Positions 18,861 through 29,243 are shown, counted from the first letter of the stretch. The stretch: DNA of 64,000 nt from Nitrospira sp. (GCA_030123565.1 CP126122.1:4106800-4170799), one strand, 5' to 3'. Made by a program: numbers and translations. The notes: generated by a model not told the origin, from the letters alone.

Positions 18861-19613
18861 TTACCGGGACAAGGACAATTCAGATGCTGCGGCCTGATCC
18901 AGGTACCACAGCAGCCGTCCGGTTTCCGACCTGACCAGCGCAGCGGGATAGGTGACTTGGTCGCCTGGTCGTGGCTCAACCACGCTGCGCACGACCGTGG
19001 CCTTGTTCACACCGGTGACGAGGAACAGTATCACAGTCGCGTGATTGATCACACCTAGGGTAAGGGTGAGACGCGATCTGGTACCCTGCGGGGAGAGACT
19101 CGGGACCACCCACCTCGTGCGTTCATGCAGGGAGGGCGTGCCAGGGAAGAGTGACGCGGTGTGACCATCTTCACCCATTCCGAGTAGGACGAGGTCCAAC
19201 TGGGGCCATGGTCCTGAAGCGCCGGTGAGGCGGCGGAGGCTGTCCTCGTACTGAGCGGCTGCGGCTTCTGGTTGGTCTTCTCCCTTCATTCGATGGATCT
19301 GCACCGACGGGATGCGCAGCGGTGCGAACAGCGCCTTGTCCGCCATCGCGAAGTTGCTGTCCGCATGTGAGGGTGGGACGTTTCGCTCATCGCCGAACAG
19401 GAATTGGACCTTGCTCCAATCCAACCGCGGTGCGTATTCCGGACTCGCGAGGATCGAATAGAGGGCTTTCGGAGTCGAGCCTCCCGAGAGGGCGACGAGG
19501 AAACGCCCGCGCTCGGCAATCGCCTGTTCGCCCAACCTCAAGAAGAGGTCTGCTGCCTCACGGGCAAGTTCCTGAGCATCTGCGAAGATGTGGATCTCTG
19601 GAGCGCGTGACAT
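18861..19613 (-). CDS. pgl: 6-phosphogluconolactonase
   Basis: This 250-aa enzyme of the DevB/SOL type hydrolyses 6-phosphogluconolactone in the oxidative pentose phosphate pathway. Family motifs are ALSGGSTPKALYSIL, the FLFGDERNVPPSHADSN region with conserved Asp/Glu/Arg, and LLGMGEDGHTASLFPGTP. The ATG at 19613 is chosen because it directly follows the pgi stop (1-bp gap); an in-frame ATG at 19646 would lie inside pgi and adds 11 unconserved residues. It is the second gene of the operon. No glucose-6-phosphate dehydrogenase gene is in the window. Confidence 0.93.
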   Translation of the reverse strand: MSRAPEIHIFADAQELAREAADLFLRLGEQAIAERGRFLVALSGGSTPKALYSILASPEYAPRLDWSKVQFLFGDERNVPPSHADSNFAMADKALFAPLRIPSVQIHRMKGEDQPEAAAAQYEDSLRRLTGASGPWPQLDLVLLGMGEDGHTASLFPGTPSLHERTRWVVPSLSPQGTRSRLTLTLGVINHATVILFLVTGVNKATVVRSVVEPRPGDQVTYPAALVRSETGRLLWYLDQAAASELSLSR

Positions 19614-19614
19614 G

Positions 19615-21321
19615 TTAACGGCGTGCGCGACGTTTCGGGGAGACACGTTTCTTCGGGGCGGGCCTCGGGCGCCGGGCGGTACCGGTCGCTGAAAGAAAGG
19701 TCACGAGGCTTCGAATGGTGTCAGCGGGATTTCGTCCAAGTGCGATGCGCTCGGCCGGACGTTGGTGTGTGTGCAGCGATTGGAGGTCGCCGATGGCCTG
19801 TGCCTGGGCCAACGTGCCGAAGGTATAGAATTTCCCTGGGACCGGGACATCTGGCTTCATCGTATCGACGAATTCGAGGAAGAGGCCGCTATTCGGGCCT
19901 CCCTTGTGCAGTTGTCCGGTGGAATGCAGGTAGCGGGGACCATATCCGGCCGTCGTGGCTATGTGATGTCGCAGCATGACGGCCCTTCGCAAGGCCCGCA
20001 GAGCCGCTTCCACTTGGGGAGAGGGAGTGGTATAGGCCAGAATGGAAAGATATCGATTCGGCGCCGCCTGGGCGAGTAATTGGGTCAGGGTCTGTTTGGG
20101 GGGTGAAACAGGCAGTACCGGCAAGGCCCCCTTTGTTTCCACCTCTTTCAGAACCCGACCGGTATTGTCTTTGCTCTCCTGAACGTTGGGCTGATCGAAC
20201 GGATGGATGCCGAGGATATGTCCCGCGACGGCGGTGGCGAACTCCCAACGAAAAAACTCGCCGCCCAGATCGTAACGATCCTTCAGGTCGAGTCGCAGGA
20301 CCGGATGCCCGGTTCGTTGCAGGGCGGCCACGGCTCGGTCCAGCGAGGTATTTCGATCGCCTTTCAGGCGAAGATAGACGAAGACCCGGTCTGCTCCATA
20401 GGCCTGCGGGGCGGCGAGCGGCTCTCCTGCCACTGGGACGAGGCCGGTTCCTTCCTTGCCGGTGCTTTCGGCGAGCAGTTGCTCAACCCAGAGCCCGAAT
20501 GAATTGAGGGCCGGTGAGGTGATGAGGGTGATCTTGTCGCGTCCTGCTCGAGCCATGGTTCCCATCACGCCTCCGAGCGCAGCTCCCGGATTGTCTTTCA
20601 CCGGGGCTGTGTGACGGCAGGCTTCGCGCATGGCGTGGGCTCGCGCAAGGAGTTTTCCCACGTCCGATCCCATCAAGGCGGCTGGAACCAGGCCGAAATA
20701 GGACAGGACTGAATACCGCCCACCGATATCCGGCGGATTGGTGAAGGTGCGCCAGAATCCACGCTCGCGCGCGAGTTGTTCGAGCCCTGTCGAAGGATCG
20801 GTGATGGCGACGAACTGGGCCCCGCCTCGATTTCCTTTGGTCCGGTGGACGAGATCCCAGAAATGGGCGAAGAGCGACATGACTTCGATGGTTCCACCTG
20901 ATTTGCTCGCGACGAGGAACAGCGTTCGCGCCGGTTGAATCGCTTCCGTGACGCGGCGCACCCAACCTGGGACGGTTGAATCCAACACCCAGAGCCGAGG
21001 GAAGCCCTTTGTCGAACCGAAGGTGCAGCGCAGGACTTCCGGCCCCAGGCTGCTTCCCCCCATTCCGAGGAGGACGACGTCGGTCATACGGGCTTCGCGG
21101 GCGGCCTGCGCAAAGGTTTGTAAGTCGGCCAGCCCATCCTGCATGTGGTCGAGGACCGTCAGCCAACCCAACCGGTTGTCGATCTCGGTCGGATCCGGTT
21201 TCCAGAGGGTATGGTCCCTGGTCCAGATACGTTCGATGGTGTGGCTGTTCGCCAGGTCGTCGAACATTCGGTCGATGGTCTCGCTGTTCAGAATGTGAGC
21301 TACGTCGGGGCTGGTCGTCAT
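19615..21321 (-). CDS. pgi: Glucose-6-phosphate isomerase
   Basis: This 568-aa isomerase interconverts glucose 6-phosphate and fructose 6-phosphate. SIS-fold motifs are seen in LLGMGGSSLGPEVL and SKSGGTIE, and the family signature in HPFDQPNVQESK. This is the variant found in many bacteria and in transaldolase-Pgi fusions. The start ATG at 21321 follows AGGAAGAGAG, a good binding site. The last 25 residues are a very basic Arg/Lys/Pro-rich tail, an unusual extension for this family. It is the first gene of the leftward sugar-phosphate operon, and its stop is 1 bp from the pgl start. Confidence 0.95.
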   Translation of the reverse strand: MTTSPDVAHILNSETIDRMFDDLANSHTIERIWTRDHTLWKPDPTEIDNRLGWLTVLDHMQDGLADLQTFAQAAREARMTDVVLLGMGGSSLGPEVLRCTFGSTKGFPRLWVLDSTVPGWVRRVTEAIQPARTLFLVASKSGGTIEVMSLFAHFWDLVHRTKGNRGGAQFVAITDPSTGLEQLARERGFWRTFTNPPDIGGRYSVLSYFGLVPAALMGSDVGKLLARAHAMREACRHTAPVKDNPGAALGGVMGTMARAGRDKITLITSPALNSFGLWVEQLLAESTGKEGTGLVPVAGEPLAAPQAYGADRVFVYLRLKGDRNTSLDRAVAALQRTGHPVLRLDLKDRYDLGGEFFRWEFATAVAGHILGIHPFDQPNVQESKDNTGRVLKEVETKGALPVLPVSPPKQTLTQLLAQAAPNRYLSILAYTTPSPQVEAALRALRRAVMLRHHIATTAGYGPRYLHSTGQLHKGGPNSGLFLEFVDTMKPDVPVPGKFYTFGTLAQAQAIGDLQSLHTHQRPAERIALGRNPADTIRSLVTFLSATGTARRPRPAPKKRVSPKRRARR

Positions 21322-21510
21322 GGCACGCTCTCTTCCTTTGGTGAAGGAATGAATCGATGCATCTCGTCTCGTTCGTATCTTAGGTTCGCGAAATCAAAAA
21401 GGCAAACGAAGAGACAATGAAAAGAGGTACCGGTGGCTGACGGAGATTCATCTCGGTGGTCGGGTCGTAGGACAGTGGGGAAGGAGGCAGGGAGGGGACA
21501 CGGTCGGTGG

Positions 21511-22662
21511 CTAAGTTTCTTCTTCTTGGTCCCCTAAATCAGCGAGCACCAGCGAAATAGAATTGTGCGATTCCAACGCACCGACGATGGTGACCGGAGT
21601 TCCGACCGCCACCTGATCGAAGAGGCGGGCAATCTGCGGGTTATCCAGGAGGATGCTCCCGAACGGTTGATCTGTAATGCCTTGGGCGATGCCATGGATC
21701 TGGATCAGTCCCGGCATGGGTTGGCTTCTGGGAATCAACCCCGCCTTCTGCGCCTCTTCGAAGCGCCGCCGGTCGTCGGCATTGGGATAGTCGAGAATAA
21801 GCGCACGGAAGTAAGGGGTTTGCCCTGATCCGCGCTTGCGGTGAATGCGATATTCACCTTCGGGGGTCGCGCCGTCTCCGTAGTGCTGTTTCGCCCGGAT
21901 TCCCTTGGATCCCAATCGAATCGGATAGGTGAGAGTTTTTCGACCGTTCTTGTAGAGCGACAAGACCCGGTCGGCCTTACTGATCACAATCGCCTGCGCC
22001 CGATGGCTTCGGGACCATTCAATGGTGCGTTGGGCTGCCTCTCTCCAGGCCGCGATGAGGTCATCATCGGCATAGCGACCCAATTCATTGGTCAGCAACG
22101 CGGTCTGGGCAAGGAGGGCTTTCCCTGCCCGATCCGAGGTCTGGATCGCCTGCTCAAACTGCCCCTGTTCGAGGAGCTGGCGGGCTTGTTTCACCAGCAG
22201 TTCCGTCTCGACTGGATGTTCACCGAGTACGATGCGGCTGCCGATATCCCCCACTCGAGTATTGAGGAGGCGGAGCCGCTGCTCGACCCGTGCCAGCTTC
22301 GTCTCGGCCAAGGCGCGTTGCGCCTGAATGCGCTGGTTGACCTCGGCGACGAGCTGCGTCCCTTCGACTTGCAGGCTCTCCAGGTCGGTCTCCAGTTCAT
22401 TTTCTTCCCAAGGCCAACGGACGATGTTCTCCTCGGATCGGACGCGGGTTCGTAATGCCATCCATTGACGGGAAAATTTTGAGTAGGCCTCGGGAACGAT
22501 CTCGACTGCACGCAGATTTGACAGGTCGCGATCAAGACTTTCGATGGCTTCTACCAGCTCATCCGGGACCGTCTCAACGCAGCCCCCCATCGTCATCAAA
22601 AAGATCGAGAGGAGGCCCATCTTCAATGCCGTGAGGTACATGTGATAAAGCCGCTTCTTCAT
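21511..22662 (-). CDS. L,D-transpeptidase (YkuD)-like lipoprotein lacking the catalytic cysteine
   Basis: This 383-aa protein has a signal sequence ending in a near-lipobox (TMGGC, Cys28), a long helical region (about 40-210) likely to form coiled coils, and a C-terminal YkuD-like domain (about 223-362). The conserved HG is present at 323-324, but the canonical SxGCxR active-site motif reads PFGSILLDN: Ser336 replaces the nucleophilic Cys and Leu replaces the Arg. YkuD enzymes form 3-3 or lipoprotein-peptidoglycan links; this member is probably inactive as a classical transpeptidase and may be structural or bind peptidoglycan. It stands alone upstream of a leftward gene run. Confidence 0.8.
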   Translation of the reverse strand: MKKRLYHMYLTALKMGLLSIFLMTMGGCVETVPDELVEAIESLDRDLSNLRAVEIVPEAYSKFSRQWMALRTRVRSEENIVRWPWEENELETDLESLQVEGTQLVAEVNQRIQAQRALAETKLARVEQRLRLLNTRVGDIGSRIVLGEHPVETELLVKQARQLLEQGQFEQAIQTSDRAGKALLAQTALLTNELGRYADDDLIAAWREAAQRTIEWSRSHRAQAIVISKADRVLSLYKNGRKTLTYPIRLGSKGIRAKQHYGDGATPEGEYRIHRKRGSGQTPYFRALILDYPNADDRRRFEEAQKAGLIPRSQPMPGLIQIHGIAQGITDQPFGSILLDNPQIARLFDQVAVGTPVTIVGALESHNSISLVLADLGDQEEET

Positions 22663-23046
22663 GATTCATTCTATCTTGCAAGGCAACATTTCCGCGAGTT
22701 CTTCTCGTCTTTGCACCGCCGGATTTCTTGACGAGGTTCGACCTTTCAAAACCTTGTGCCTCAGCCTAGGAGCCCGAACAGAACTAACGCAATGTAGGTG
22801 CCAGGGCTGTGAATGGTATTTTATGCAACAATCTCTTTCCAGAACAATCTCTTAGGTTAAGGAGACAAAACGTATGTTCAGTGTCACCTGTGGCAAGTTT
22901 GTCGCGAGCGGGCAAGAGTGCCTCAAAAACGTATAGTTACAGCAGGTACTCAGACAGAGACCGACGGTGATCCTATTCCGTTGCCGAAGTCTTCGTGTGA
23001 ACGGTTGCCTGGTAGAGACGGCCATGTGAGGGGGAGAGCTGGTTGA
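22663..23046. other. Divergent intergenic region upstream of rpmH
   Basis: This 384-bp region lies between the leftward YkuD-like gene and the rightward rpmH cluster. It must hold the promoter of the leftward gene and leads into the strong rpmH promoter. A short open frame (22661-22855) has no ribosome binding site and is not credible. I searched by eye for DnaA boxes and found only poor matches (such as TTATGCAAC near 22831), so I do not call an origin here. Confidence 0.45.
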
Positions 23047-23075
23047 TTGACACCCTCCTCCCCCGCCCCTATAAT
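23047..23075 (+). promoter_or_regulatory. Consensus sigma70 promoter of rpmH
   Basis: A perfect -35 (TTGACA, 23047-23052) and a perfect -10 (TATAAT, 23070-23075) are separated by exactly 17 bp. Transcription would start near 23082, about 45 bp before the rpmH start codon. A fully consensus promoter fits the high demand for ribosomal protein L34 and the downstream rnpA-yidD-yidC genes. Confidence 0.9.
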
Positions 23076-23125
23076 GCGGCCTCCCTATTGAAAATTGAAC
23101 ATGATCTGTCGAGAAGGAGTGTGCG

Positions 23126-23263
23126 ATGTCGTTTACGTTTAAGCAACCCTCAAATCTCAAGCGCAAGCGGGAGCATGGATTTCGAAAGCGCATGAGCACC
23201 AAAAACGGTCGGAAAGTTCTGGCCCGTCGCAGGGCCAAGGGTCGCGCTCGTCTCACCGTTTAA
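23126..23263 (+). CDS. rpmH: 50S ribosomal protein L34
   Basis: This 45-aa, very basic protein matches L34: it begins [19 protein letters not shown] and ends with a run of Arg/Lys ([14 protein letters not shown]). L34 is a small component of the large ribosomal subunit. AAGGAG at 23113-23118 precedes the ATG with a suitable spacer. It is the first gene of the conserved rpmH-rnpA-yidD-yidC-mnmE-mnmG-rsmG-parAB cluster and has a consensus promoter 51 bp upstream. Confidence 0.97.
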   Translation: MSFTFKQPSNLKRKREHGFRKRMSTKNGRKVLARRRAKGRARLTV

Positions 23264-23456
23264 TTCTTTCCAGCCGCTAGGTAGTCTGCATGTCAGCACA
23301 GGTCCAGGCCGTGGATAGTGGTCTGGAGCGGGTGGGCACTGTCGTGATGGCCTGGCTGTAGAGGGTGCAGGGGGACCAGGCCCATGGGAAGCGCCCTGTT
23401 CCGTCGCAGGATTTCATAGCGTGCTTGAGGGCAGCTAGATTGCAGACGAGTTGTTC

Positions 23457-23825
23457 ATGGAGGCTGAGCAGAGACGGACGCCGCTCTTTTTGAAACGTAG
23501 TCGGGATATTCAACACATCAAGAAGAACGGCCGGCGTGTTTCAACAGGGTTGTTCAATCTCCAAATTTGCCCCGGTACGTCCGGGGAGGCAATGTTCGGG
23601 ATCGTGATCGGACGGCGTTTCGGCACGGCGGTTCGTCGGAATCGTGCCAAGCGCCTGTTTCGTGAATTGGGGCGTTCGGTTCGGACGGCATTAGTCCCGG
23701 GGAACATGTTTTTGGTGTTTCCGAAACGGGGCTGTCTGGCCCTGTCCTTTGCGGAGTTGCAGAGCCAATGGCGTGGCACATTACAAAAACAGCGGCTGGC
23801 CCGTTTTGGGGAGCCCTCGCCGTAA
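23457..23825 (+). CDS. rnpA: Ribonuclease P protein component
   Basis: This 122-aa basic protein is the protein subunit of RNase P, which trims the 5' ends of tRNA precursors. The signature RNR-type motif is present ([15 protein letters not shown]), as is the N-terminal [16 protein letters not shown]. The ATG at 23457 is chosen over an in-frame TTG at 23451. A gap of 193 bp separates it from rpmH, longer than usual, and its 3' end overlaps yidD by 58 bp in another frame, a common arrangement. Confidence 0.93.
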   Translation: MEAEQRRTPLFLKRSRDIQHIKKNGRRVSTGLFNLQICPGTSGEAMFGIVIGRRFGTAVRRNRAKRLFRELGRSVRTALVPGNMFLVFPKRGCLALSFAELQSQWRGTLQKQRLARFGEPSP

Positions 23826-24031
23826 GGCGGCTGTGTATCGCCCTATTGATGGCCTATCGTGTCTGCTTGTCGCCGCTGCTGGGGCCGGCCTGCCGGTTTC
23901 ATCCCACATGCTCCGTATATGCGCAGGATGCCATCGAGCGATACGGTGTGCTCAGGGGGCTGATGATGGCGGGGCGCCGTTTGCTGAAATGCCATCCCTT
24001 TCATCCCGGCGGGATCGATCCGGTACGGTAA
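23768..24031 (+). CDS. yidD: Membrane protein insertion efficiency factor YidD
   Basis: This 87-aa protein carries the YidD family pattern: [30 protein letters not shown] followed by [13 protein letters not shown]. It is thought to assist YidC-dependent insertion of membrane proteins at the inner membrane. It begins inside rnpA (58-bp overlap) and is followed by yidC 43 bp later. The N-terminal 15 residues are less typical, so the true start could be slightly downstream. Confidence 0.92.
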   Translation: MAWHITKTAAGPFWGALAVRRLCIALLMAYRVCLSPLLGPACRFHPTCSVYAQDAIERYGVLRGLMMAGRRLLKCHPFHPGGIDPVR

Positions 24032-24074
24032 CGGTCGTGGCAATGTTCCGGCACCTTTCCGGCACGTAATCTTC

Positions 24075-25823
24075 ATGGAAAAACGCGTCATCGTCTTCCT
24101 CATCATCTCGCTGGTCGTAATCATCGGTTACGACTTTCTGCTCAAGGAAATGGGCCTGGTCCCGCCTCCGGAGCCGGCGCAGGAGACCGCCACCGCGGAC
24201 CGTTCGGTTCCGATTGAGAAGGCTGCGCCTCCAGAAAGAGTGCCCGCAAAGTCTGCAACTCCGCCCAGTCCCCCGGTCGTTGAGTCCTCGACTCCTTCCG
24301 GATCCGTTCAGAGCGGAACGGGGACGGCAGGCGAGGAACAAACGGTCGAGGTGGATACGGAACTGTTTCGTGCCAAGTTCAGCAATCGCGGGGCGGTACT
24401 CAAATCCTGGGAGCTGAAGCGATATACCACGACCGTTGAAAACGGCAGGCAGCCGGTGCAGCTGGTTTACAGCGGCGGGCGGTTCAAAGGCCCCTTGAGC
24501 CTGATCACCGGCGACCAGGCGGTGACCAACGATCTCGGAAGTGCCCTCTACCATGTCACCCAGGATGTCTCACGCCTCGATAGTGCGCATCCTGTCGGGC
24601 ACGTCACCTTCCGGTATCACGATGTTCAAAGGAATCTTGATGTCGAAAAGGAATTCACCTTCCACTACGAAACCTATGTGGTGGATATTGCCGTCCGGAC
24701 ACAGGGACTGGCAGCTCCTGTCGATGTCACCCTCGGCACCAATTTCGGCATCGTGGAATGGGGGGAAGGGTTCATCGGGCTCATGGGGTCGGCATCCCTC
24801 GTCGATGACAAGGTATTGAAGGAAACGCCGGAGGGTGAGGCAGAGCGCAAGGGCGATGTGAAGTGGTCGGCCATCCAGGATAAGTATTTTTTGAGCGTCT
24901 TGATGCCTCAAAAGGCCTCCGCAGCCCTGGCCAAGAAGGAGGGGGACAAGTTGGTGTCGGCCGGGGTCCGCTTCACCCCGCCTGCGAACGGGACGGCCAT
25001 GGCGATGCAGCTCTATGCAGGACCGAAGGAATACGACACGCTCAAATTGTTGAATGTCGGCTTGGAGGATACCATCGACTTCGGCTGGTTTGTGTTCGGG
25101 AGTTGGGGGCTGGTGAAGGCGGTCGCCAAGCCCATCTTCTATGTCCTGCGCTTCCTGTACGAGTTTACGCACAACTATGGGATGACGATCATTCTCTTGA
25201 CCCTGGCGATCAAGTTGATGTTTGTCCCGCTGCAGTATAAGAGCTACAAGTCCATGAAGCAGATGCAGGTCATCCAGCCGAAAGTCCTGGCGGTACAAAA
25301 TAAATTCAAGGACGATCGCGAGCGGTTGAACAAGGAATTGATCAAGCTCTACAAGGATCACAAGGTGAACCCGGTCGGCGGGTGCCTGCCGATGGTGTTG
25401 CAGATGCCGGTCTTTGTGGCTCTGTTCAATATCCTGTACATGACGATCGACCTCAGGCAGGCGCCGTTCATGCTCTGGATCAAGGACCTCTCCGTGCAGG
25501 ACCCCTATTACGTGCTGCCGATCATCATGGGCGCGACGATGGTCATCCAGCAGAAAATTACGCCGACGACCATGGATCCGACGCAGGCGAAGATCATGTT
25601 GTTTTTGCCGGTGTTCATGACGTTCCTGTTCGTGAACTTTCCCGCCGGGTTGGTGCTCTATTGGTTGACCAACAATGTGCTCACGATCACTCAACAGGTC
25701 GTGACCGATCGCTTGTTTGCAAAAAAGTGGCAAGCCCCCGCGGTCGAGGGTGATGGCGAGACAAGCGACGAATCGAAAGAGCAGAAGGCGAACGGTAAGC
25801 GGCGTAGCGGTCAGACCGAGTAA
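24075..25823 (+). CDS. yidC: Membrane protein insertase YidC
   Basis: This 582-aa protein has the Gram-negative YidC layout: an N-terminal helix (residues 4-22), a Pro/Ala-rich linker (about 32-85), a large periplasmic beta domain (about 95-340) and the conserved five-helix insertase core (about 370-560). The core includes LTLAIKLMFVPLQYKSYKSMKQMQ and the GGCLPMVLQMPVF motif. It inserts membrane proteins alone or with SecYEG. The tail is polar and basic. It is directly followed by mnmE. Confidence 0.96.
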   Translation: MEKRVIVFLIISLVVIIGYDFLLKEMGLVPPPEPAQETATADRSVPIEKAAPPERVPAKSATPPSPPVVESSTPSGSVQSGTGTAGEEQTVEVDTELFRAKFSNRGAVLKSWELKRYTTTVENGRQPVQLVYSGGRFKGPLSLITGDQAVTNDLGSALYHVTQDVSRLDSAHPVGHVTFRYHDVQRNLDVEKEFTFHYETYVVDIAVRTQGLAAPVDVTLGTNFGIVEWGEGFIGLMGSASLVDDKVLKETPEGEAERKGDVKWSAIQDKYFLSVLMPQKASAALAKKEGDKLVSAGVRFTPPANGTAMAMQLYAGPKEYDTLKLLNVGLEDTIDFGWFVFGSWGLVKAVAKPIFYVLRFLYEFTHNYGMTIILLTLAIKLMFVPLQYKSYKSMKQMQVIQPKVLAVQNKFKDDRERLNKELIKLYKDHKVNPVGGCLPMVLQMPVFVALFNILYMTIDLRQAPFMLWIKDLSVQDPYYVLPIIMGATMVIQQKITPTTMDPTQAKIMLFLPVFMTFLFVNFPAGLVLYWLTNNVLTITQQVVTDRLFAKKWQAPAVEGDGETSDESKEQKANGKRRSGQTE

Positions 25824-25844
25824 TCCCGAATCATAGGGTGCGTC

Positions 25845-27275
25845 ATGCATGGCGCGCTGGACGACACGATCTGTGCCATTGCCACTCCTCCCGGTGAAGG
25901 GGGGATCGGGGTGCTCCGCATCAGCGGGTCCCAGGCCCTCGACATTGCCTCCCGCGTCGTACGCCTTCGTTCGGGCAAATCTCTCCAGAATCTACGGACC
26001 CATATGATGACAGTGGCGGACGTCTGCTCGCATGGCATCGCCCAGAAGCCTCCCTCGGGGGAGGAGACGGAGATGCGTTCTCCCATCGATGAGGCACTCG
26101 TGGTCGTGATGCGAAAGCCTCACTCCTATACAGGGGAAGACGTGGTCGAGGTGCAGTGTCACGGTGGGCCGGTGATTCTCGATCAACTGTGCCGGGCGTT
26201 GCTGGCCTCGGGAGCCAGGCTGGCCCAGCCGGGCGAATTCACGAAACGAGCCTTTCTCAACGGTCGCTTGGATCTCGCGCAGGCCGAGGCGGTTCTGGAT
26301 ACCATTCGCGCCAAGACCGCGCGCGGCTTGACGCTTGCCCAAGCGCAGCGGCGGGGAGAATTGTCGCAGGAAATAGAAGCGACCCGCTCGGCGTTGGTCG
26401 TGGCCCTGGCGCACATCGAGGCCGCGCTCGATTTCGCGGAGGAAGACATTACGTTTGTGCGGCAGGATGAACTGATGCGGCTGCTCGGTGAGGCCTCGGC
26501 CAGGCTGCAGCGATTGGTACGGTCCGGCCAGGAGGGCCGCATTTGGAGAGAAGGGGCGGCTGTGGCGATTCTGGGGCGTCCGAATGTCGGCAAGTCCAGC
26601 TTGATGAACGCCTTGCTGAGGAGCGACCGCGCCATCGTGACGCCGATACCGGGAACCACTCGGGACATGCTGGAAGAAGTCGTCAGTATCGAAGGCATTC
26701 CCGTGCGTCTGTTCGATACGGCCGGGATGCGTACGACCGAAGATCCGGTGGAAGCCGAGGGAATTCGACGTAGTCGACTTGTGTGGGAGGAAGCGGATCT
26801 CGCACTGATTATCCTGGACGGTTCGCAGCCCCTGTCGCAGGATGATCGGGTTTTGCTGGCCTGTCCGGAAGCGGCGCGTGCCTTGCTGGTCATCAATAAA
26901 TGTGATCTGCCGCGAAGGTTGGGGGAGGAAGAGATCGATGCCGCCTCTCCGGTGAACGCAGGCCTGATCGAAATTTCAGCGAAGCTGCAGGTCGGACTGG
27001 ATCTCCTGCGGGAGGCGATTCGAAACCGCCTGACGCCGAGCAGGCTGGAGTCCCAGGACAGTGTTCTGGTAACCAATCTCCGCCACATCCAGGCGCTTGA
27101 GCGGGCTTTGGATGGCGTCGAGCAGGCAGCACAGTCGGTTGAAGCCGGACGCGCAGGCGAATTGATCGCCATGGACCTTCGCATCGCCGCCGATGCATTG
27201 GGAGAAATTACCGGCGTGATCACGACCGATGAAATCCTGGAACGGATCTTCGCTGAATTTTGTGTCGGGAAATGA
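25845..27275 (+). CDS. mnmE: tRNA uridine-5-carboxymethylaminomethyl(34) synthesis GTPase MnmE
   Basis: This 476-aa GTPase works with MnmG to modify U34 of certain tRNAs. An N-terminal tetrahydrofolate-binding domain (about 1-125), a helical domain and an inserted G domain are recognisable. The G domain shows GRPNVGKSS (G1), TTRDM (G2), DTAG (G3) and NKCD (G4). The C-terminal catalytic CxGK motif is present as CVGK, ending the protein. The stop lies 13 bp before the mnmG start, so the two partner subunits are co-expressed. Confidence 0.96.
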   Translation: MHGALDDTICAIATPPGEGGIGVLRISGSQALDIASRVVRLRSGKSLQNLRTHMMTVADVCSHGIAQKPPSGEETEMRSPIDEALVVVMRKPHSYTGEDVVEVQCHGGPVILDQLCRALLASGARLAQPGEFTKRAFLNGRLDLAQAEAVLDTIRAKTARGLTLAQAQRRGELSQEIEATRSALVVALAHIEAALDFAEEDITFVRQDELMRLLGEASARLQRLVRSGQEGRIWREGAAVAILGRPNVGKSSLMNALLRSDRAIVTPIPGTTRDMLEEVVSIEGIPVRLFDTAGMRTTEDPVEAEGIRRSRLVWEEADLALIILDGSQPLSQDDRVLLACPEAARALLVINKCDLPRRLGEEEIDAASPVNAGLIEISAKLQVGLDLLREAIRNRLTPSRLESQDSVLVTNLRHIQALERALDGVEQAAQSVEAGRAGELIAMDLRIAADALGEITGVITTDEILERIFAEFCVGK

Positions 27276-27288
27276 AGGGATTCTTGCG

Positions 27289-29169
27289 GTGAGCGAACAG
27301 TGTGACGTCATCGTCGTCGGCGGGGGCCATGCAGGGTGTGAAGCGGCCTTGGCCGCGGCTCGCATGGGGGCGCGTACGCTCCTGTTCACCATGGATCCGG
27401 ACCGCATCGCCCAGATGTCCTGCAATCCGGCCATCGGCGGCATCGCGAAGGGACATTTGGTGAAGGAGATCGATGCCCTGGGCGGTGAAATGGGGAGGAA
27501 TACGGACCAGGCCGGGATTCAGTTCCGCATGATCAACACCAGCAAGGGGCCGGCGGTGCGCGCCTTGCGCGCGCAATGCGACAAGAAGATCTATCGCAAA
27601 GCCATGCAGCAGACGCTTCGAGCGCAGCCTGGGCTTGAAATCAGGTGTGGCACGGTTGACCGTATTCTGACCCATGCAGGCGCAGTGACCGGCGTCGTGA
27701 TAGACGCTGGTCAGCACATTCAGGCCAAGGCCGTCGTTCTGACCTCAGGAACATTTCTGAAGGGGTTAATTCATATCGGGCTCAACCATTTTCCGGCGGG
27801 GCGTGCTGGAGAAGCTTCTGCGGAACAGCTGTCTGATTGCATGCGGGATTTTGGTTTCGAGGTTGGGCGGCTCAAGACCGGGACTCCACCCAGGCTCGAT
27901 CGGAATTCGATCGATTTTTCTGTGATGATTCCGCAGCCAGGTGATGACCCGCCGCCGCCGTTTTCCTATAGAACACGACATATTCCCTTGCCGCAGGTGC
28001 CCTGTCATTTGACCTACACGAATTCACAAACACATGAAATTATTGCTAAAAATATAGATAGATCGCCGTTGTTCAGTGGTGTCATCGACTCAGTCGGCCC
28101 GCGCTATTGTCCATCGATTGAAGACAAGGTCGTCAGGTTTGCCGACAAGGATCGACATCAGATTTTTGTCGAGCCGGAAGGGTTAGAGACGAACGAATTT
28201 TACCCGAATGGCATTTCGACCAGCTTGCCGGTCGATGTGCAGGCAGCCATTCTAAAAACGATACCGGGACTTGAACAGGCCAGAATTTTAAAGCCTGGTT
28301 ATGCCGTTGAATACGATTTTTTCCCTCCCAGACAGCTGCGCAACACCTTGGAAACAAAATTGGTCGAAGGGCTCTATCACGCGGGCCAGATCAATGGGAC
28401 ATCCGGCTATGAAGAGGCAGGCGCCCAGGGAATTATGGCCGGTGTGAATGCAGCGTTGAAGCTGCGCGGCGATCAGCCGCTCGTACTTGATCGGTCTCAA
28501 GCCTATGTCGGCGTGCTTATTGATGATTTGATCACGAAAGATGCCAGGGAGCCCTACCGAATGTTCACGTCGCGGGCGGAGTATCGGTTACTGCTCCGCC
28601 ACGACAACGCCGACCTTCGCTTGATGGAAATCGGACATCGAATCGGCCTGGTTCCCGATGAGGTGTACGATAAGCTCGCGGCGAAGCGGTTCGCGATTGA
28701 TTGCGAGGTGCAACGACTCAGAGAAACGAGGCCGAAACTCACCCCTGATGTGAAGCGACTCCTCGATGAGGCCGAAATTGGGGCCGTGGCTCCGACGCAA
28801 TCCCTCGCTGAGATCCTCCGGCGCCAAGACCTTACCTATGAAAAAATTGTCTCCGTATTCGGAGGGTCCGACATCGATGACCCTGACATCGCGGAAGCTA
28901 TCCAATTAGAGGTGAAGTACGAGGGCTATATCAAACGGCAGCTCCAGCAGATTCAGCGGTCACAGAAATTGGAGCATAGGGCCATTCCCGATAGGTTCGA
29001 CTATGATGACATTCCCGGCTTCTCGCGTGAAGTCAGGGAGAAGCTCAAGCGAGTGAAGCCCGCTTCAGTAGGGCAGGCATCGCGTATTTCCGGCGTAACG
29101 CCCGCGGCTATTTCATTATTGCTTGTAGCGATCGAAAGGTATCGCCGCCAGCCATCTGCGAGCGAGTAA
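27289..29169 (+). CDS. mnmG: tRNA uridine-5-carboxymethylaminomethyl(34) synthesis enzyme MnmG
   Basis: This FAD-dependent partner of MnmE begins with the dinucleotide-binding motif [21 protein letters not shown] and carries the family blocks [26 protein letters not shown] and [11 protein letters not shown]. The GTG at 27289 is preferred (AAGGGA at 27276-27281, suitable spacer), giving 626 aa; an ATG at 27229 inside mnmE would add 20 atypical residues. Codon use is slightly more AT-rich in the middle of the gene (around 28.0-28.5 kb) than in its neighbours. Confidence 0.95.
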   Translation: MSEQCDVIVVGGGHAGCEAALAAARMGARTLLFTMDPDRIAQMSCNPAIGGIAKGHLVKEIDALGGEMGRNTDQAGIQFRMINTSKGPAVRALRAQCDKKIYRKAMQQTLRAQPGLEIRCGTVDRILTHAGAVTGVVIDAGQHIQAKAVVLTSGTFLKGLIHIGLNHFPAGRAGEASAEQLSDCMRDFGFEVGRLKTGTPPRLDRNSIDFSVMIPQPGDDPPPPFSYRTRHIPLPQVPCHLTYTNSQTHEIIAKNIDRSPLFSGVIDSVGPRYCPSIEDKVVRFADKDRHQIFVEPEGLETNEFYPNGISTSLPVDVQAAILKTIPGLEQARILKPGYAVEYDFFPPRQLRNTLETKLVEGLYHAGQINGTSGYEEAGAQGIMAGVNAALKLRGDQPLVLDRSQAYVGVLIDDLITKDAREPYRMFTSRAEYRLLLRHDNADLRLMEIGHRIGLVPDEVYDKLAAKRFAIDCEVQRLRETRPKLTPDVKRLLDEAEIGAVAPTQSLAEILRRQDLTYEKIVSVFGGSDIDDPDIAEAIQLEVKYEGYIKRQLQQIQRSQKLEHRAIPDRFDYDDIPGFSREVREKLKRVKPASVGQASRISGVTPAAISLLLVAIERYRRQPSASE

Positions 29170-29227
29170 GTGTCCTCGTAAGGGCTATGAGAGACCTCCC
29201 TTGACCATTCGACCCGTTTCGCGTAAT

Positions 29228-29243
29228 TGTTCCACGTGGAACG
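29228..29243. promoter_or_regulatory. parS centromere-like site 1
   Basis: TGTTCCACGTGGAACG differs from the perfect palindrome at 29898 only in the last base and fits the parS pattern (TGTTTCACGTGAAACA type) bound by ParB. It overlaps the start region of rsmG, a common location in bacteria. ParB encoded 1.5 kb downstream is the likely ligand. Confidence 0.88.

Noticed and set aside
22663..23046. Possible replication origin upstream of rpmH
   Set aside because: The strand switch and gene neighbourhood fit an origin, but I find no good DnaA box here, only weak matches such as TTATGCAAC near 22831.
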